Under the pieces are notes generated by a model. It saw only the letters and a list, made by a program, of their open reading frames with translations, did not search any database and was not told the DNA's origin. Both the position numbers and the translations under genes were made by a program. Shown here in pieces: positions 9,567 through 17,090 of a DNA stretch of 64,000 nucleotides; position 1 is the stretch's first letter; every line of letters starts with the position of its first letter. Source of the stretch: Capnocytophaga bilenii (GTDB lineage: Bacteria; Bacteroidota; Bacteroidia; Flavobacteriales; Flavobacteriaceae); NCBI RefSeq assembly GCF_017565765.1, contig NZ_JAGDYP010000007.1:112818-176817 (forward strand), read 5' to 3'.

Positions 9567-10226
9567 TTAATAACAATCTCCTTCATAAAAACTATTCCAT
9601 CGTATGCGTTCATTGGTAACATCATAGCAATGGGTAGTATCAATACAATATTGGGGGTGTTGTTTATCGGTATGTTTGAGTGTTTCGGTAGAAACTACAC
9701 GCCACTGCCCATTTACATAGGCAACATTGATATTTTTTGTATCTAAAGTGCTATTGGTAACCGAAACAATCTTCAGGTACTGCGGACTGGCAGGACTGCA
9801 TTGCGAAGAAGCATTTTGGTAAATAGTAGTAAACTCACCCTGTTTTAGCACAGGGTAAGCTATATCGGCAATATTGAAAACTAACTCAGTAATTTTTTGG
9901 TAGTTACCATTTTCGTTTATAAAGATTTTGTACAGATAATCAGGTTCTTGGTTCATTTCGGTACGAGAATATTCCCAAGCCCTTTCCCAATTATTTACAT
10001 CTTCGGCACTACCAAAAACAGAGTCATTTACCATTATTTGCCGTGTTACCAAAAATTCCTCTTTTTGCTCATCGCCTTTTACATCTATCAAATAATATAC
10101 CGAATCACGTTCGTAATTTACTACAGGAGGTTCTTTTGCGAGTTTTTCGAGTTCTTTTTCGCGAGAAACGTTGTTATTACAAGCTATAACAAACAGCAGA
10201 GCGAAAATAAAGCCTATTTTTTTCAT
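9567..10226 (-). CDS. Putative lipoprotein, partner of the lysozyme-like gene
   Basis: I do not recognise this 219-residue protein. It begins with a lipoprotein signal (MKKIGFIFALLFVIAC), with the lipidated cysteine at about residue 16 followed by NNN, so it should be anchored in a membrane facing the periplasm or outside. The rest is polar and beta-rich, with no membrane segment and four further cysteines (QCSPAS, YCIDTTHCYDV, GDCY) that could form disulfides. It starts only 4 bases after the lysozyme-like gene, so the two are co-translated. A role as an inhibitor or immunity protein for that enzyme is a guess from the pairing. Confidence 0.7.
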   Translation of the reverse strand: MKKIGFIFALLFVIACNNNVSREKELEKLAKEPPVVNYERDSVYYLIDVKGDEQKEEFLVTRQIMVNDSVFGSAEDVNNWERAWEYSRTEMNQEPDYLYKIFINENGNYQKITELVFNIADIAYPVLKQGEFTTIYQNASSQCSPASPQYLKIVSVTNSTLDTKNINVAYVNGQWRVVSTETLKHTDKQHPQYCIDTTHCYDVTNERIRWNSFYEGDCY

Positions 10227-10230
10227 TGTC

Positions 10231-11178
10231 TTAATGATGATTTGCTGAGAAATTCATCACTTCTTTAAAAATTTTTGTATAATATTCTCTTTCGGGAAGC
10301 CCATTCGTTCCCCCATTAATTTTAACACTTACAGCTCGTACGTCATCTTTATCAGCCAGAGCATTCAAGTTGTTTTTATTCCAAAACCAGCCTGCACAAT
10401 CTACGGCATAATGGATATTAGTAGCCAATTGTGGAGCGAATTGTCGTACCTGCTGCATCACACTTTCCAATTTGAGGGCATCGTTTTTCAGAGTAGGATC
10501 GTTTTTTATTCTACTGATATAATCATACACACCCTCGCCTATTTTGTTTTTATAGAGCTTGCTATGAGCTGTATCATTTACAGCATCGTAGTAAGCCAAA
10601 TAGTTATAGTCATTAGTGAGGTGTATAAGTCCTCGTCCTAAGAAATCGGCACCACCTTTATAGCCAGCGGCACGTGCTCCTGCATCTTCATAAGCCTTAG
10701 TAAAGCGGAAAGTCTCTAAATAACACTGAGCCAAAAAGTGAATTTTTCTGACACAAGTATTGATGCCATATTTGCTGAAAGCTGCGTTGAGCTCTTTGGC
10801 GAAAGCGGCATAATCGGGTTGTGGTGACATTTTTTCATTGGTATTATTATGAAAAAGGTTGTCTTTAAACAGGGTATAGTCGCTTTTGTTTTGCACGTAG
10901 AACACGGGAGTAGTTCCTGCATCTACGGTAATTTTTGTGCCTTTTTGTAGCGAATAATAGTCGGCAGCCCCATATTTTATTACCAATTCGCCTTTGTAGG
11001 TATAAATTGGATTTTTTTGGTAGTTGGGGTACTTTTTGTGGAAAGCAGCTATTTCCGAAGGTGGAAAGCTACTCAAAAATTGTTTTTGAGCCACTACGTT
11101 GCTTTTCTCTCTCACATTTTTGATAATGTTTTTCAGGTCTTCAGCCGAAAAGTCGGCATTACAATAACATTTGTTCAT
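10231..11178 (-). CDS. GH19/lysozyme-like peptidoglycan hydrolase without signal peptide
   Basis: The 315-residue protein has a C-terminal lysozyme/GH19-chitinase-like domain (about 120-310). It contains VRKIHFLAQCYLETFRF (candidate acid Glu155), YKGGADFLGRGLIHLT (173-187) and INGGTNGLPER (287-297). The N-terminal 60 residues start MNKCYCNADFSAEDLKNII. From memory, a similar CxC-N-x-DF module heads related putative cell-wall-cleaving proteins in other Bacteroidota and Acinetobacter; I cannot verify this here. There is no Sec signal or membrane helix, so release would need a secretion machine, a phage-like route or lysis. A lipoprotein gene follows after 4 bases. Substrate and bond cleaved are not shown by the sequence. 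Confidence 0.75.
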   Translation of the reverse strand: MNKCYCNADFSAEDLKNIIKNVREKSNVVAQKQFLSSFPPSEIAAFHKKYPNYQKNPIYTYKGELVIKYGAADYYSLQKGTKITVDAGTTPVFYVQNKSDYTLFKDNLFHNNTNEKMSPQPDYAAFAKELNAAFSKYGINTCVRKIHFLAQCYLETFRFTKAYEDAGARAAGYKGGADFLGRGLIHLTNDYNYLAYYDAVNDTAHSKLYKNKIGEGVYDYISRIKNDPTLKNDALKLESVMQQVRQFAPQLATNIHYAVDCAGWFWNKNNLNALADKDDVRAVSVKINGGTNGLPEREYYTKIFKEVMNFSANHH

Positions 11179-11241
11179 AATATCAATTAGTTTTAAAAAT
11201 TAGAGTTTTAGAGGTATGATTGTATGGATTGATATTCGGTG

Positions 11242-11249
11242 CAAATATA
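11242..11249 (-). promoter_or_regulatory. -7 element before the lysozyme-like gene
   Basis: TATATTTG on the minus strand fits TAnnTTTG, 64 bases before the ATG at 11178. No good TTTG box is found 19-21 bases upstream, so this is a weak call. Confidence 0.45.
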
Positions 11250-11319
11250 CAAAATAATTTTGAATTTTGAGTTATGAATTTTGAATTATTATCCTTCGGT
11301 GCGAGCCGCACAGGCTTTT

Positions 11320-11363
11320 ATCCTTCGCTCATCCTTCGCTGAACCTTCGCTCATCGTTTGGTG
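11320..11363. repeat. 11-bp imperfect tandem repeat
   Basis: Three close copies (ATCCTTCGCTC, ATCCTTCGCTG, AACCTTCGCTC) and a diverged fourth lie head to tail; another similar unit is at 11291-11301. It falls in the only gene-free stretch above 300 bp (11179-11554), between the divergent lysozyme-like and hmuY genes. No reading frame or RNA gene is evident here. Confidence 0.7.
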
Positions 11364-11393
11364 AGGGAGAATAAATGATAACATTCCCCCCTG

Positions 11394-11413
11394 CCCCCCT
11401 TTCAAAAGGGGGG
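11394..11413. repeat. GC-rich palindrome
   Basis: CCCCCCTTT and AAAGGGGGG form perfect 9-bp arms around a 2-base centre. It stands out in AT-rich surroundings and lies directly before the dispersed repeat at 11416. It may be part of a small mobile repeat; it has no T-run and is not an obvious terminator. Confidence 0.7.
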
Positions 11414-11415
11414 AT

Positions 11416-11447
11416 GCGTAATCATACTTTTAAAAACTCTTTGGAAA
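11416..11447. repeat. Dispersed 32-bp repeat, copy A
   Basis: This segment begins GCGTAATCATAC and matches 27 of 32 bases with 17042-17073. Both copies lie between genes and next to a palindrome. Confidence 0.6.
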
Positions 11448-11498
11448 TAAGTGGAAAAGTGGGTGGAATTGGCGGGATAAAAACATTATTAAAATTAT

Positions 11499-11529
11499 TT
11501 TGCGTATTTCTAAATAAGTTGTATCTTTG
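11499..11529 (+). promoter_or_regulatory. Promoter of hmuY
   Basis: TTTG (11499-11502), 19 bases, then TATCTTTG (11522-11529) matches the Bacteroidota consensus. Transcription would begin about 20 bases before the ATG at 11555. I see no clear iron-box operator. Confidence 0.75.
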
Positions 11530-11554
11530 CGCCATTAATTCTAAAAGAAATATT

Positions 11555-12397
11555 ATGAAGTTACGTTTTGTTACCGCTGCTTTATTAGCAGGAATGACGT
11601 TGCTAACTGTGGGTTGCAACAAAGAGAAAAATGAACCTGAAACCCCTACTGATCCTTATCTTGGTTACAAAAACCTTGATGTGAAAGCAGGAAACGTTAA
11701 AGAAATAGCTAATTTAAAAGCTAACACTGATGGAGAGTGGGTGTACTACTCTTTGACAAAAGGAGTGGTAGAAGTAACGACCGCTACGCCTACCGTTAGC
11801 AATTGGGATGTAGCTTTTAGCCGCTACCACGTAAAGACCAATAGCGGTACTTCGGGCAAGGGACAAGGAGGAGCTGTAAAAACAGCTGAAACAGACCTTA
11901 GCAAAGTAGCTACTGCTTCGGTTACTGCCTCTTATACCGTTGATAAACTATTAAATGTTTCTTCTTTTGGTGGCGGAAAACCAGGTCAATCAAGAATTTC
12001 GGCTTCGCCTATTTTTGAAATAGGACACGGAGAAGGCTTTTGGAGTATGGTGAAAGGAGGAATACTAAAACAAGCTGCTGAAAAGTTTGCTGAGAAAACA
12101 GTACCTAATTTTAAAAACCTTCCTGATGCACAAAAAGAAACAATAGTGAACGGACTTATACCAACCTTAGAACAAAATATTAAACCTTCATTAGTACACG
12201 ATAACGGTTGGCTTACTATGGATTACGCTCAAGGTGCTGTAGCTCCTACTTACAAATACAACAACTGGGTGTATGAAATAAAAACGCACGATGGTAAGTT
12301 TGCTAAAATACAGCTTACTGACTATAAGAACCAAAAAAACCAAACAGGGTATGTAACCTTTAAATACGCTCTTGCTAAAGAAGACGGCAAATACTAA
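11555..12397 (+). CDS. hmuY: HmuY-family haem-binding lipoprotein
   Basis: HmuY proteins capture haem at the surface and pass it to a TonB-dependent receptor. I chose the ATG at 11555 (280 residues); the frame is open further upstream to 11375 but that part overlaps the promoter. A lipoprotein signal ends at LTVGC (Cys21). The family core is SNWDVAFSRYHVKTNSGTSG (about 82-101), with GGAVKT after it, and the C-terminal domain has WVYEIKTHDGKFAKIQ and GYVTFKYAL. Which residues bind haem cannot be told here; His92 is one candidate. The TonB receptor follows after 119 bases, the usual hmuYR order. Iron regulation is likely but not visible. Confidence 0.88.
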   Translation: MKLRFVTAALLAGMTLLTVGCNKEKNEPETPTDPYLGYKNLDVKAGNVKEIANLKANTDGEWVYYSLTKGVVEVTTATPTVSNWDVAFSRYHVKTNSGTSGKGQGGAVKTAETDLSKVATASVTASYTVDKLLNVSSFGGGKPGQSRISASPIFEIGHGEGFWSMVKGGILKQAAEKFAEKTVPNFKNLPDAQKETIVNGLIPTLEQNIKPSLVHDNGWLTMDYAQGAVAPTYKYNNWVYEIKTHDGKFAKIQLTDYKNQKNQTGYVTFKYALAKEDGKY

Positions 12398-12467
12398 ACC
12401 GTCATTTTACACAAGATAAAACTCCCTTTGAAAAGGTAGCATTAGCTTATAACTACAAATGGCTCAC

Positions 12468-12475
12468 TATCTTTG
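12468..12475 (+). promoter_or_regulatory. -7 element before the haem receptor gene
   Basis: TATCTTTG fits TAnnTTTG, but no TTTG box is at the right distance. It lies at the right arm (CAAAGGG) of a wide inverted repeat whose left arm CCCTTTG is at 12424-12430, followed by a T-run, so the site could instead mark an attenuator between hmuY and the receptor. Confidence 0.4.
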
Positions 12476-12516
12476 CAAAGGGATTTTTTATGTTTTAATA
12501 TATTTTTTAGGTTTAT

Positions 12517-14448
12517 ATGAGGTGTTTTTATATTACATTTTTACTAACAGTTTGGGGTACAGCAGCTTGTTGGGCACAAGATGAGGGTGAGAAAGAAATT
12601 GTGCTAAAAGAGGTAGTAGTAACTGCTACACGAGCTGCAAAAAACCTTAAAGATGTACCCATAACAGTACAAGTAATTACGGCTGAGGATATTCGCAAAT
12701 CACAGGCTACGAACTTTCAGTCGTTTTTAGAAAGTGAGTTTGCTGGGATTAACTTCACCTATGATGGAGGTATGCCCAACATCAATATGCTGGGTTTTGG
12801 GGGTAAATACGTGCTATTCCTGATGGATGGCGAGCGTATGGCAGGCGAGACCTTTGATAATATTGATTATAACCGCATAGATTTGGACAATATAGAGCGT
12901 ATTGAGATTATAAAAGGGGCATCGTCATCGCTTTACGGCTCGAATGCCTTAGGAGGGGTGATAAATATTATTACCAAAGAGGCTAAAAAAGCTTTTGAGG
13001 GGAACTTAAGCTATCTTTACGACACGAGCCACAACTATAAAACCAATGTGGGAATAGGCACAAAACTGCGCTGGGGAAGCATACGGCTCACTTCATTTTA
13101 CAACTTTAGAGCACCTTATGTGCTGAAAGATACCGAACCACTCATCAGTTACAAAAATGGAGTGCCCGTAGCAGGAGCCGTCTCGACACTGCCCATTGCA
13201 GGCTTTACCAATTACGGTATTACGCCTAAAGTAAGCGTAAAGCTATTGCCCAAAACAGAGCTTAGCCTCACCCCCAACTACTACTTTAGCGAACGCAATA
13301 GAGGAGATAACGAACGGGTATTAGACCGTTATTACAACTATGCACTATCGGGGAAGGTTACTACAGACTTCAGTGAAACGCAAAAACTGAGTTTGTCGGG
13401 GGCTTTTGACCGTTACGACAAACTTTACTACTATAAATTGCTAAACGAGGAAGAAAAGAACTACGAAAATACCATTTGGCGCGGTGCAGGGCAATACAAC
13501 CTAACGATAGCAGGGAAACATTCGGTAGTGGCTGGTGCTGAAGTATTGCAAGATGAGCTGTTGAGTTTTCGTTTCAACGATGCAGGTACTGCACTTAGGA
13601 AAAATGCTGAGAACTATACCCTTTTCACACAACAAGAGTGGAAACTTCTGCCTGATTTTACCTTAGTAACAGGGGGGCGTGTGGATTATCATTCGTTATT
13701 CAAGGCACATTTTACTTATCGGTTATCGGGGTTGCTAAAAGTAGAAAAGTTTAGTTTTAGGGGAGGTTTTTCCACCGGATTTAGGTCGCCTACGCTCAAG
13801 GAGCTTTTTACCAATTGGTTTCACCCTTGGGGAGGCGGTTTTCAGATTATGGGTAACCAGCACTTGAAGCCAGAAACGAGTAGAAATTTCAACTTTTCAG
13901 TAGATTACGACACGCCCAAGCTAAATGTTACGGCAATGACACAGCTATCGTCTGTAAGAGAAAAGATAGGATTTAGGTGGACAGCTTCATCGGATTCTAT
14001 ACGTTACGTAAATTTTTCGGGTGATACACGCATTATAAGTTCGGAGCTATCGGCTACCTATCGCCCTCATAAGGCTGTGAGGCTAAAAGGCTCATATGCT
14101 TATTATTACACAGCTAAAAATATGGACGAGAACCGTCCGTACACTTTTACTGTGAAAGGGGAATACATACCCCCTTATGGGGCTAAATACGTGCCTAATG
14201 TGGTGCTTAGTGGTAAATACGTAAGTGCTGCGAAAGTGTATGATGCAAGCAATGTGACTGAGGAGGTTTATACGCGTTATGAGCCTTATAGTATATGGAA
14301 CTTACAACTATTCAGCAAACTGCCTTATCATTTTACGGTAAGTGCTGGCGTGGATAATCTGCTGGGGTATGTGGCTAAGAGTACGAGTTTTTATTCGAGT
14401 ATTACCCCAGGTCGTACTTATTTGATAGGGCTGAAATGGGGGTATTAG
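12517..14448 (+). CDS. hmuR: TonB-dependent haem receptor, HmuR-like
   Basis: This is a 643-residue outer-membrane receptor. A signal peptide of about 20 residues precedes the TonB box KEVVVTATR (about 31-39). The plug domain (about 42-155) contains DVPITVQVI, GMPNINMLGFG and IKGASSSLYGSNALGGVINIIT. A 22-strand-type barrel follows, with GLSTGFRSPTLKELF-like text around residue 420 (GGFSTGFRSPTLKELFTNW) and a terminal aromatic (KWGY) suited to BAM insertion. There is no SusC-type extra N-terminal domain. Position behind hmuY points to haem uptake; the exact ligand is inferred from context. Confidence 0.85.
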   Translation: MRCFYITFLLTVWGTAACWAQDEGEKEIVLKEVVVTATRAAKNLKDVPITVQVITAEDIRKSQATNFQSFLESEFAGINFTYDGGMPNINMLGFGGKYVLFLMDGERMAGETFDNIDYNRIDLDNIERIEIIKGASSSLYGSNALGGVINIITKEAKKAFEGNLSYLYDTSHNYKTNVGIGTKLRWGSIRLTSFYNFRAPYVLKDTEPLISYKNGVPVAGAVSTLPIAGFTNYGITPKVSVKLLPKTELSLTPNYYFSERNRGDNERVLDRYYNYALSGKVTTDFSETQKLSLSGAFDRYDKLYYYKLLNEEEKNYENTIWRGAGQYNLTIAGKHSVVAGAEVLQDELLSFRFNDAGTALRKNAENYTLFTQQEWKLLPDFTLVTGGRVDYHSLFKAHFTYRLSGLLKVEKFSFRGGFSTGFRSPTLKELFTNWFHPWGGGFQIMGNQHLKPETSRNFNFSVDYDTPKLNVTAMTQLSSVREKIGFRWTASSDSIRYVNFSGDTRIISSELSATYRPHKAVRLKGSYAYYYTAKNMDENRPYTFTVKGEYIPPYGAKYVPNVVLSGKYVSAAKVYDASNVTEEVYTRYEPYSIWNLQLFSKLPYHFTVSAGVDNLLGYVAKSTSFYSSITPGRTYLIGLKWGY

Positions 14449-14501
14449 TTTTTAGTTATTAGTAGGCAGGTGATGTGTAAGAGGAAAAAAGTTTATGTAA
14501 T

Positions 14502-14532
14502 TTTGGTAATTGAAAAAATAGTATTAAATTTG
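14502..14532 (+). promoter_or_regulatory. Promoter of the small membrane protein-ybeY operon
   Basis: TTTG (14502-14505), 19 bases, TAAATTTG (14525-14532). The start would be about 30 bases before the ATG at 14567. Confidence 0.72.
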
Positions 14533-14566
14533 CAGAGAAATAAAGATTGACAAAAAATAATATAAT

Positions 14567-14773
14567 ATGAAAAGAAATCTTGGGAAACGCGACAAGAGCG
14601 TTCGTTTGATTATTATTGCAATTATTGCAATTTTAGGATTGTTCAATGAATTTTCAATTGGGGTAGCCTCAGTATTGGGGATGGTGTCTATACTTTTATT
14701 GGTATCTATTCTTATCAATTTTTCACCCTTGTACTATGTGTTAGGAATTAGTACCTATAAAGAAAATAAATAA
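14567..14773 (+). CDS. Small two-helix membrane protein, DUF2892-like
   Basis: The 68-residue protein starts MKRNLGKRDKSVRLII and has two hydrophobic stretches (about 13-28 and 35-58). This matches the small DUF2892 (YgaP C-terminal-like) inner-membrane proteins, whose N-terminus is typically MKxNxGxxDRxxR. The function of the family is not known. Its stop overlaps the ybeY start by one base (TAATG), so it is translated as part of that operon, and the promoter upstream is a good match. Confidence 0.7.
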   Translation: MKRNLGKRDKSVRLIIIAIIAILGLFNEFSIGVASVLGMVSILLLVSILINFSPLYYVLGISTYKENK

Positions 14774-15192
14774 TGATTGCTTTTTTTGAAGAAACACCTT
14801 TTAAATTTCCTTTTAAAAAAAATGCAGTAAAACAATGGGTAAAACTGCTTTTGGAGAAAGAGGGGAAACAGGCTGGCGACATCAATTACATTTTTTGTGA
14901 TGATACCTACCTGCATAACATCAATGTTACGTATTTGCAACACGATACTCTTACTGATATTATCACTTTTGATTATAATGAGGGTGAGGTAGTACATTCG
15001 GATATTTATATTTCGGTGGAGCGTGTACGTGAAAATGCAGGGATTTTTGGTGTTAACTTTGAAGATGAGTTGCTACGAGTATTGGCACACGGACTGCTAC
15101 ACTTATGTGGCTATAAAGATAAAACAGAGGCTGATAGTGCTATGATGCGTACCAAAGAAGAGGAGGCTATGAAACTTTATAACGATAAATGA
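14773..15192 (+). CDS. ybeY: rRNA maturation endoribonuclease YbeY
   Basis: YbeY is a metal-dependent RNase that trims the 3' end of 16S rRNA and acts in ribosome quality control. The 139 residues carry the core LAHGLLHLCGYKDKT, with metal ligands His106 and His110. The third position, histidine in most bacteria (GYDH), is here Asp116/Lys117; from memory Bacteroidota homologues also lack that histidine. SDIYISVERV (about 76-85) is the other family motif. It overlaps the small membrane protein gene by one base. Confidence 0.93.
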   Translation: MIAFFEETPFKFPFKKNAVKQWVKLLLEKEGKQAGDINYIFCDDTYLHNINVTYLQHDTLTDIITFDYNEGEVVHSDIYISVERVRENAGIFGVNFEDELLRVLAHGLLHLCGYKDKTEADSAMMRTKEEEAMKLYNDK

Positions 15193-15238
15193 CAGGGTAA
15201 TAATACAGCGCAAGGGATAACTACTTAATAGGGGAACA

Positions 15239-16150
15239 ATGCTTATGGATATTCCTGATTTTCAGAAATTAATGCTTCCTTTTCTGGAAGTAATAAAAGA
15301 TGGACGTGTGTACTCTACTGAGCAGATAGTGGAGATGCTACGCGTGCATTTTGGTCTGACAATGGAGGATATGAAGCTAAAAGTACCCAATGGTAACCAA
15401 TCTCTTTTTAGAAATCGCATTGACTGGGCTTCGAATCACTTGCACCAAGCGGGACTTGTGGTAAGTTTTCTGAAAGGATATTACCAAATTACAGAGGCAG
15501 GGGAGCAAGTGCTTAGCCAAGAGCAAGTGAAGATGGATGCTGCTTACTTGCGAAAGTTTGACCAGTTTCAGTTATGGGAATCGATGTTTGACACGCCGCA
15601 ACGCTTATTGGAAGGGGAGCGGGAAACTGAATTACAGAACGAGACACCTGAAATTGTTATTGGTAAGGCTACGGTGATGCTCTATCAGTCGTTGAAGTTT
15701 GAGTTATTGAGTCTTATAAAGCAACGTCCTATTTCATTTTTTGAGTATTTTATAGTAGAATTGATGAGGAAGATAGGCTATAAGGGGGTAGATTCTTCAA
15801 ATTTTGATATTATAGGGAAGCGTGAGAAAGAAGGTATTGAGGGGATAATGTATATGGATGAATTGGGAATAGAAAAGGTGTATATGCAGGCTAAGAAGTG
15901 GCAAATGGAGGTTACCTCAAAAGATATTAGGAATTTTATGGGGGCACTAAACCTAAAGGGTACACGCAAGGGGGTGTTTATAACCACCTCTACTTTTTCG
16001 CAAGAAGCCAAAACAGAAGCTACAACCAACCCGATGAATAAAATTGTGCTGGTGGATGCTGATAGACTTATGCAACTGGCTATAATGCATAATGTAGGAA
16101 TACAAACTAGAAGAATTGTAGAAATAAAAGGTCTTGATGAAAATTTTTAA
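15239..16150 (+). CDS. Mrr-like restriction endonuclease
   Basis: The 303-residue protein has an N-terminal winged-helix Mrr domain (about 1-95) and a C-terminal Mrr catalytic domain (about 155-295). The catalytic region reads DIIGKREKEGIEGIMYMDELG then VYMQAKKW: Gln217-Ala-Lys219 is the usual QxK. The acidic residue normally found as Asp in GIDG is Glu201 (GIEG). Mrr enzymes cut DNA with modified bases and are typically type IV, without a methylase; no methyltransferase is nearby. The start has a purine-rich AGGGGAA just before ATG. Whether the enzyme is active with Glu is open. Confidence 0.85.
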   Translation: MLMDIPDFQKLMLPFLEVIKDGRVYSTEQIVEMLRVHFGLTMEDMKLKVPNGNQSLFRNRIDWASNHLHQAGLVVSFLKGYYQITEAGEQVLSQEQVKMDAAYLRKFDQFQLWESMFDTPQRLLEGERETELQNETPEIVIGKATVMLYQSLKFELLSLIKQRPISFFEYFIVELMRKIGYKGVDSSNFDIIGKREKEGIEGIMYMDELGIEKVYMQAKKWQMEVTSKDIRNFMGALNLKGTRKGVFITTSTFSQEAKTEATTNPMNKIVLVDADRLMQLAIMHNVGIQTRRIVEIKGLDENF

Positions 16151-16928
16151 ATACACTATTTTACTCTGGTTGCTTGGTTACACTTCATTACAAGCTCAAA
16201 TCATTTTTACAGAAAGCCTTGCTCCTGTGATAGATACTACAAGGAGTTGGCAGGGTAATATAGCTCCTGAACTCAATTTTAAGACTGAAAAAGATACTTA
16301 TTTTATGGTGAAGAACAATGCCAACGTAAGTTTCTTACTCAGGAAGAAAAAAGCTATTACGATACTCAATCAGGTGGAGATAGCAAAATCGGGCGAGAAG
16401 GTGAATATGAGCAATGGTTTTGTGCATATTGAGTATCGTTACTTGTACAAACCAACCTTAGAGGTATATCCGTTTGCAGAAGGAGTATGGGCACCCAGCC
16501 GAGGACTGCTGACCCGTGTGGCTGGTGGTTTCCAATTGCGTTACCTATTCTTGCATACTGATCATTTTACTTGGCGGGGTGGTGTAGGTATTTTCTACGA
16601 ATACGAACGCTGGAACCACGATGGCGTTCCTAACCTTACTACTGCTAATACAGAAGTGTACCAAGAGAGTATTAAATCACGATTGGCTACGGGTATTGAG
16701 ATACGTTTTACTGATCGTTCTTTTTTGCAGGCGAGCTTTTATATTCACAACCGAATGGATAGCAACGTAAAAAATCCGCGTTATGCTTATTGTATAGACC
16801 TAAAATACAAAATTACTGATAATCTTGGATTATGGCTTTCTTATCAGGCTATACAACATACCAAACCTATAGTACCCGTGAAGAAATTATATGTAGTACT
16901 TGGTAGTGGCGTGTATTTATCGTGGTAA
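16137..16928 (+). CDS. Outer-membrane barrel protein, DUF481-like
   Basis: The product is a secreted protein of 263 residues. The ATG at 16137 is preferred over the TTG three bases earlier. A signal peptide ends near LQAQ. The rest alternates in the manner of beta strands, with FVHIEYRYLYKPTLEVYPFAEG and LATGIEIRFTDRSFLQASFYI, and ends in an aromatic (YLSW), as barrel proteins do. It resembles DUF481 (YdiY-type) proteins, though the match is by general pattern. The start overlaps the end of the Mrr-like gene by 14 bases, so the two may be co-translated. Function is unknown. Confidence 0.6.
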   Translation: MKIFKYTILLWLLGYTSLQAQIIFTESLAPVIDTTRSWQGNIAPELNFKTEKDTYFMVKNNANVSFLLRKKKAITILNQVEIAKSGEKVNMSNGFVHIEYRYLYKPTLEVYPFAEGVWAPSRGLLTRVAGGFQLRYLFLHTDHFTWRGGVGIFYEYERWNHDGVPNLTTANTEVYQESIKSRLATGIEIRFTDRSFLQASFYIHNRMDSNVKNPRYAYCIDLKYKITDNLGLWLSYQAIQHTKPIVPVKKLYVVLGSGVYLSW

Positions 16929-16960
16929 TAGCCAATCTTCAAGTTCGTTTTGTTTTGTGA

Positions 16961-16980
16961 GGGCGATTTGCCAATCGCCC
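16961..16980. repeat. Palindrome GGGCGATT-TGCC-AATCGCCC
   Basis: Perfect 8-bp arms with a 4-base loop. It lies in the 162-bp gap between convergent genes and is GC-rich against its background, like a REP-type element. Confidence 0.75.
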
Positions 16981-17005
16981 CTACAATGTGGTTTGATTAT
17001 AATTA

Positions 17006-17036
17006 ACTTTGGCAAACTTTCAGAGTTTGCCAAAGT
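17006..17036. repeat. 31-bp palindromic repeat, copy 1
   Basis: The arms ACTTTGGCAAACT and AGTTTGCCAAAGT are perfect 13-bp complements around TTCAG. A near-copy of the same length lies at 56983-57013. Sitting between convergent genes, it could also act as a two-way terminator. Confidence 0.8.
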
Positions 17037-17041
17037 GTGTG

Positions 17042-17073
17042 GCGCAATCATACTTTTTAAGACTTTTTGGACA
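17042..17073. repeat. Dispersed 32-bp repeat, copy B
   Basis: Begins GCGCAATCATAC and matches copy A (11416-11447) at 27 of 32 bases, in the same orientation. Confidence 0.6.
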
Positions 17074-17090
17074 GCCTCTGTGTGATATAT

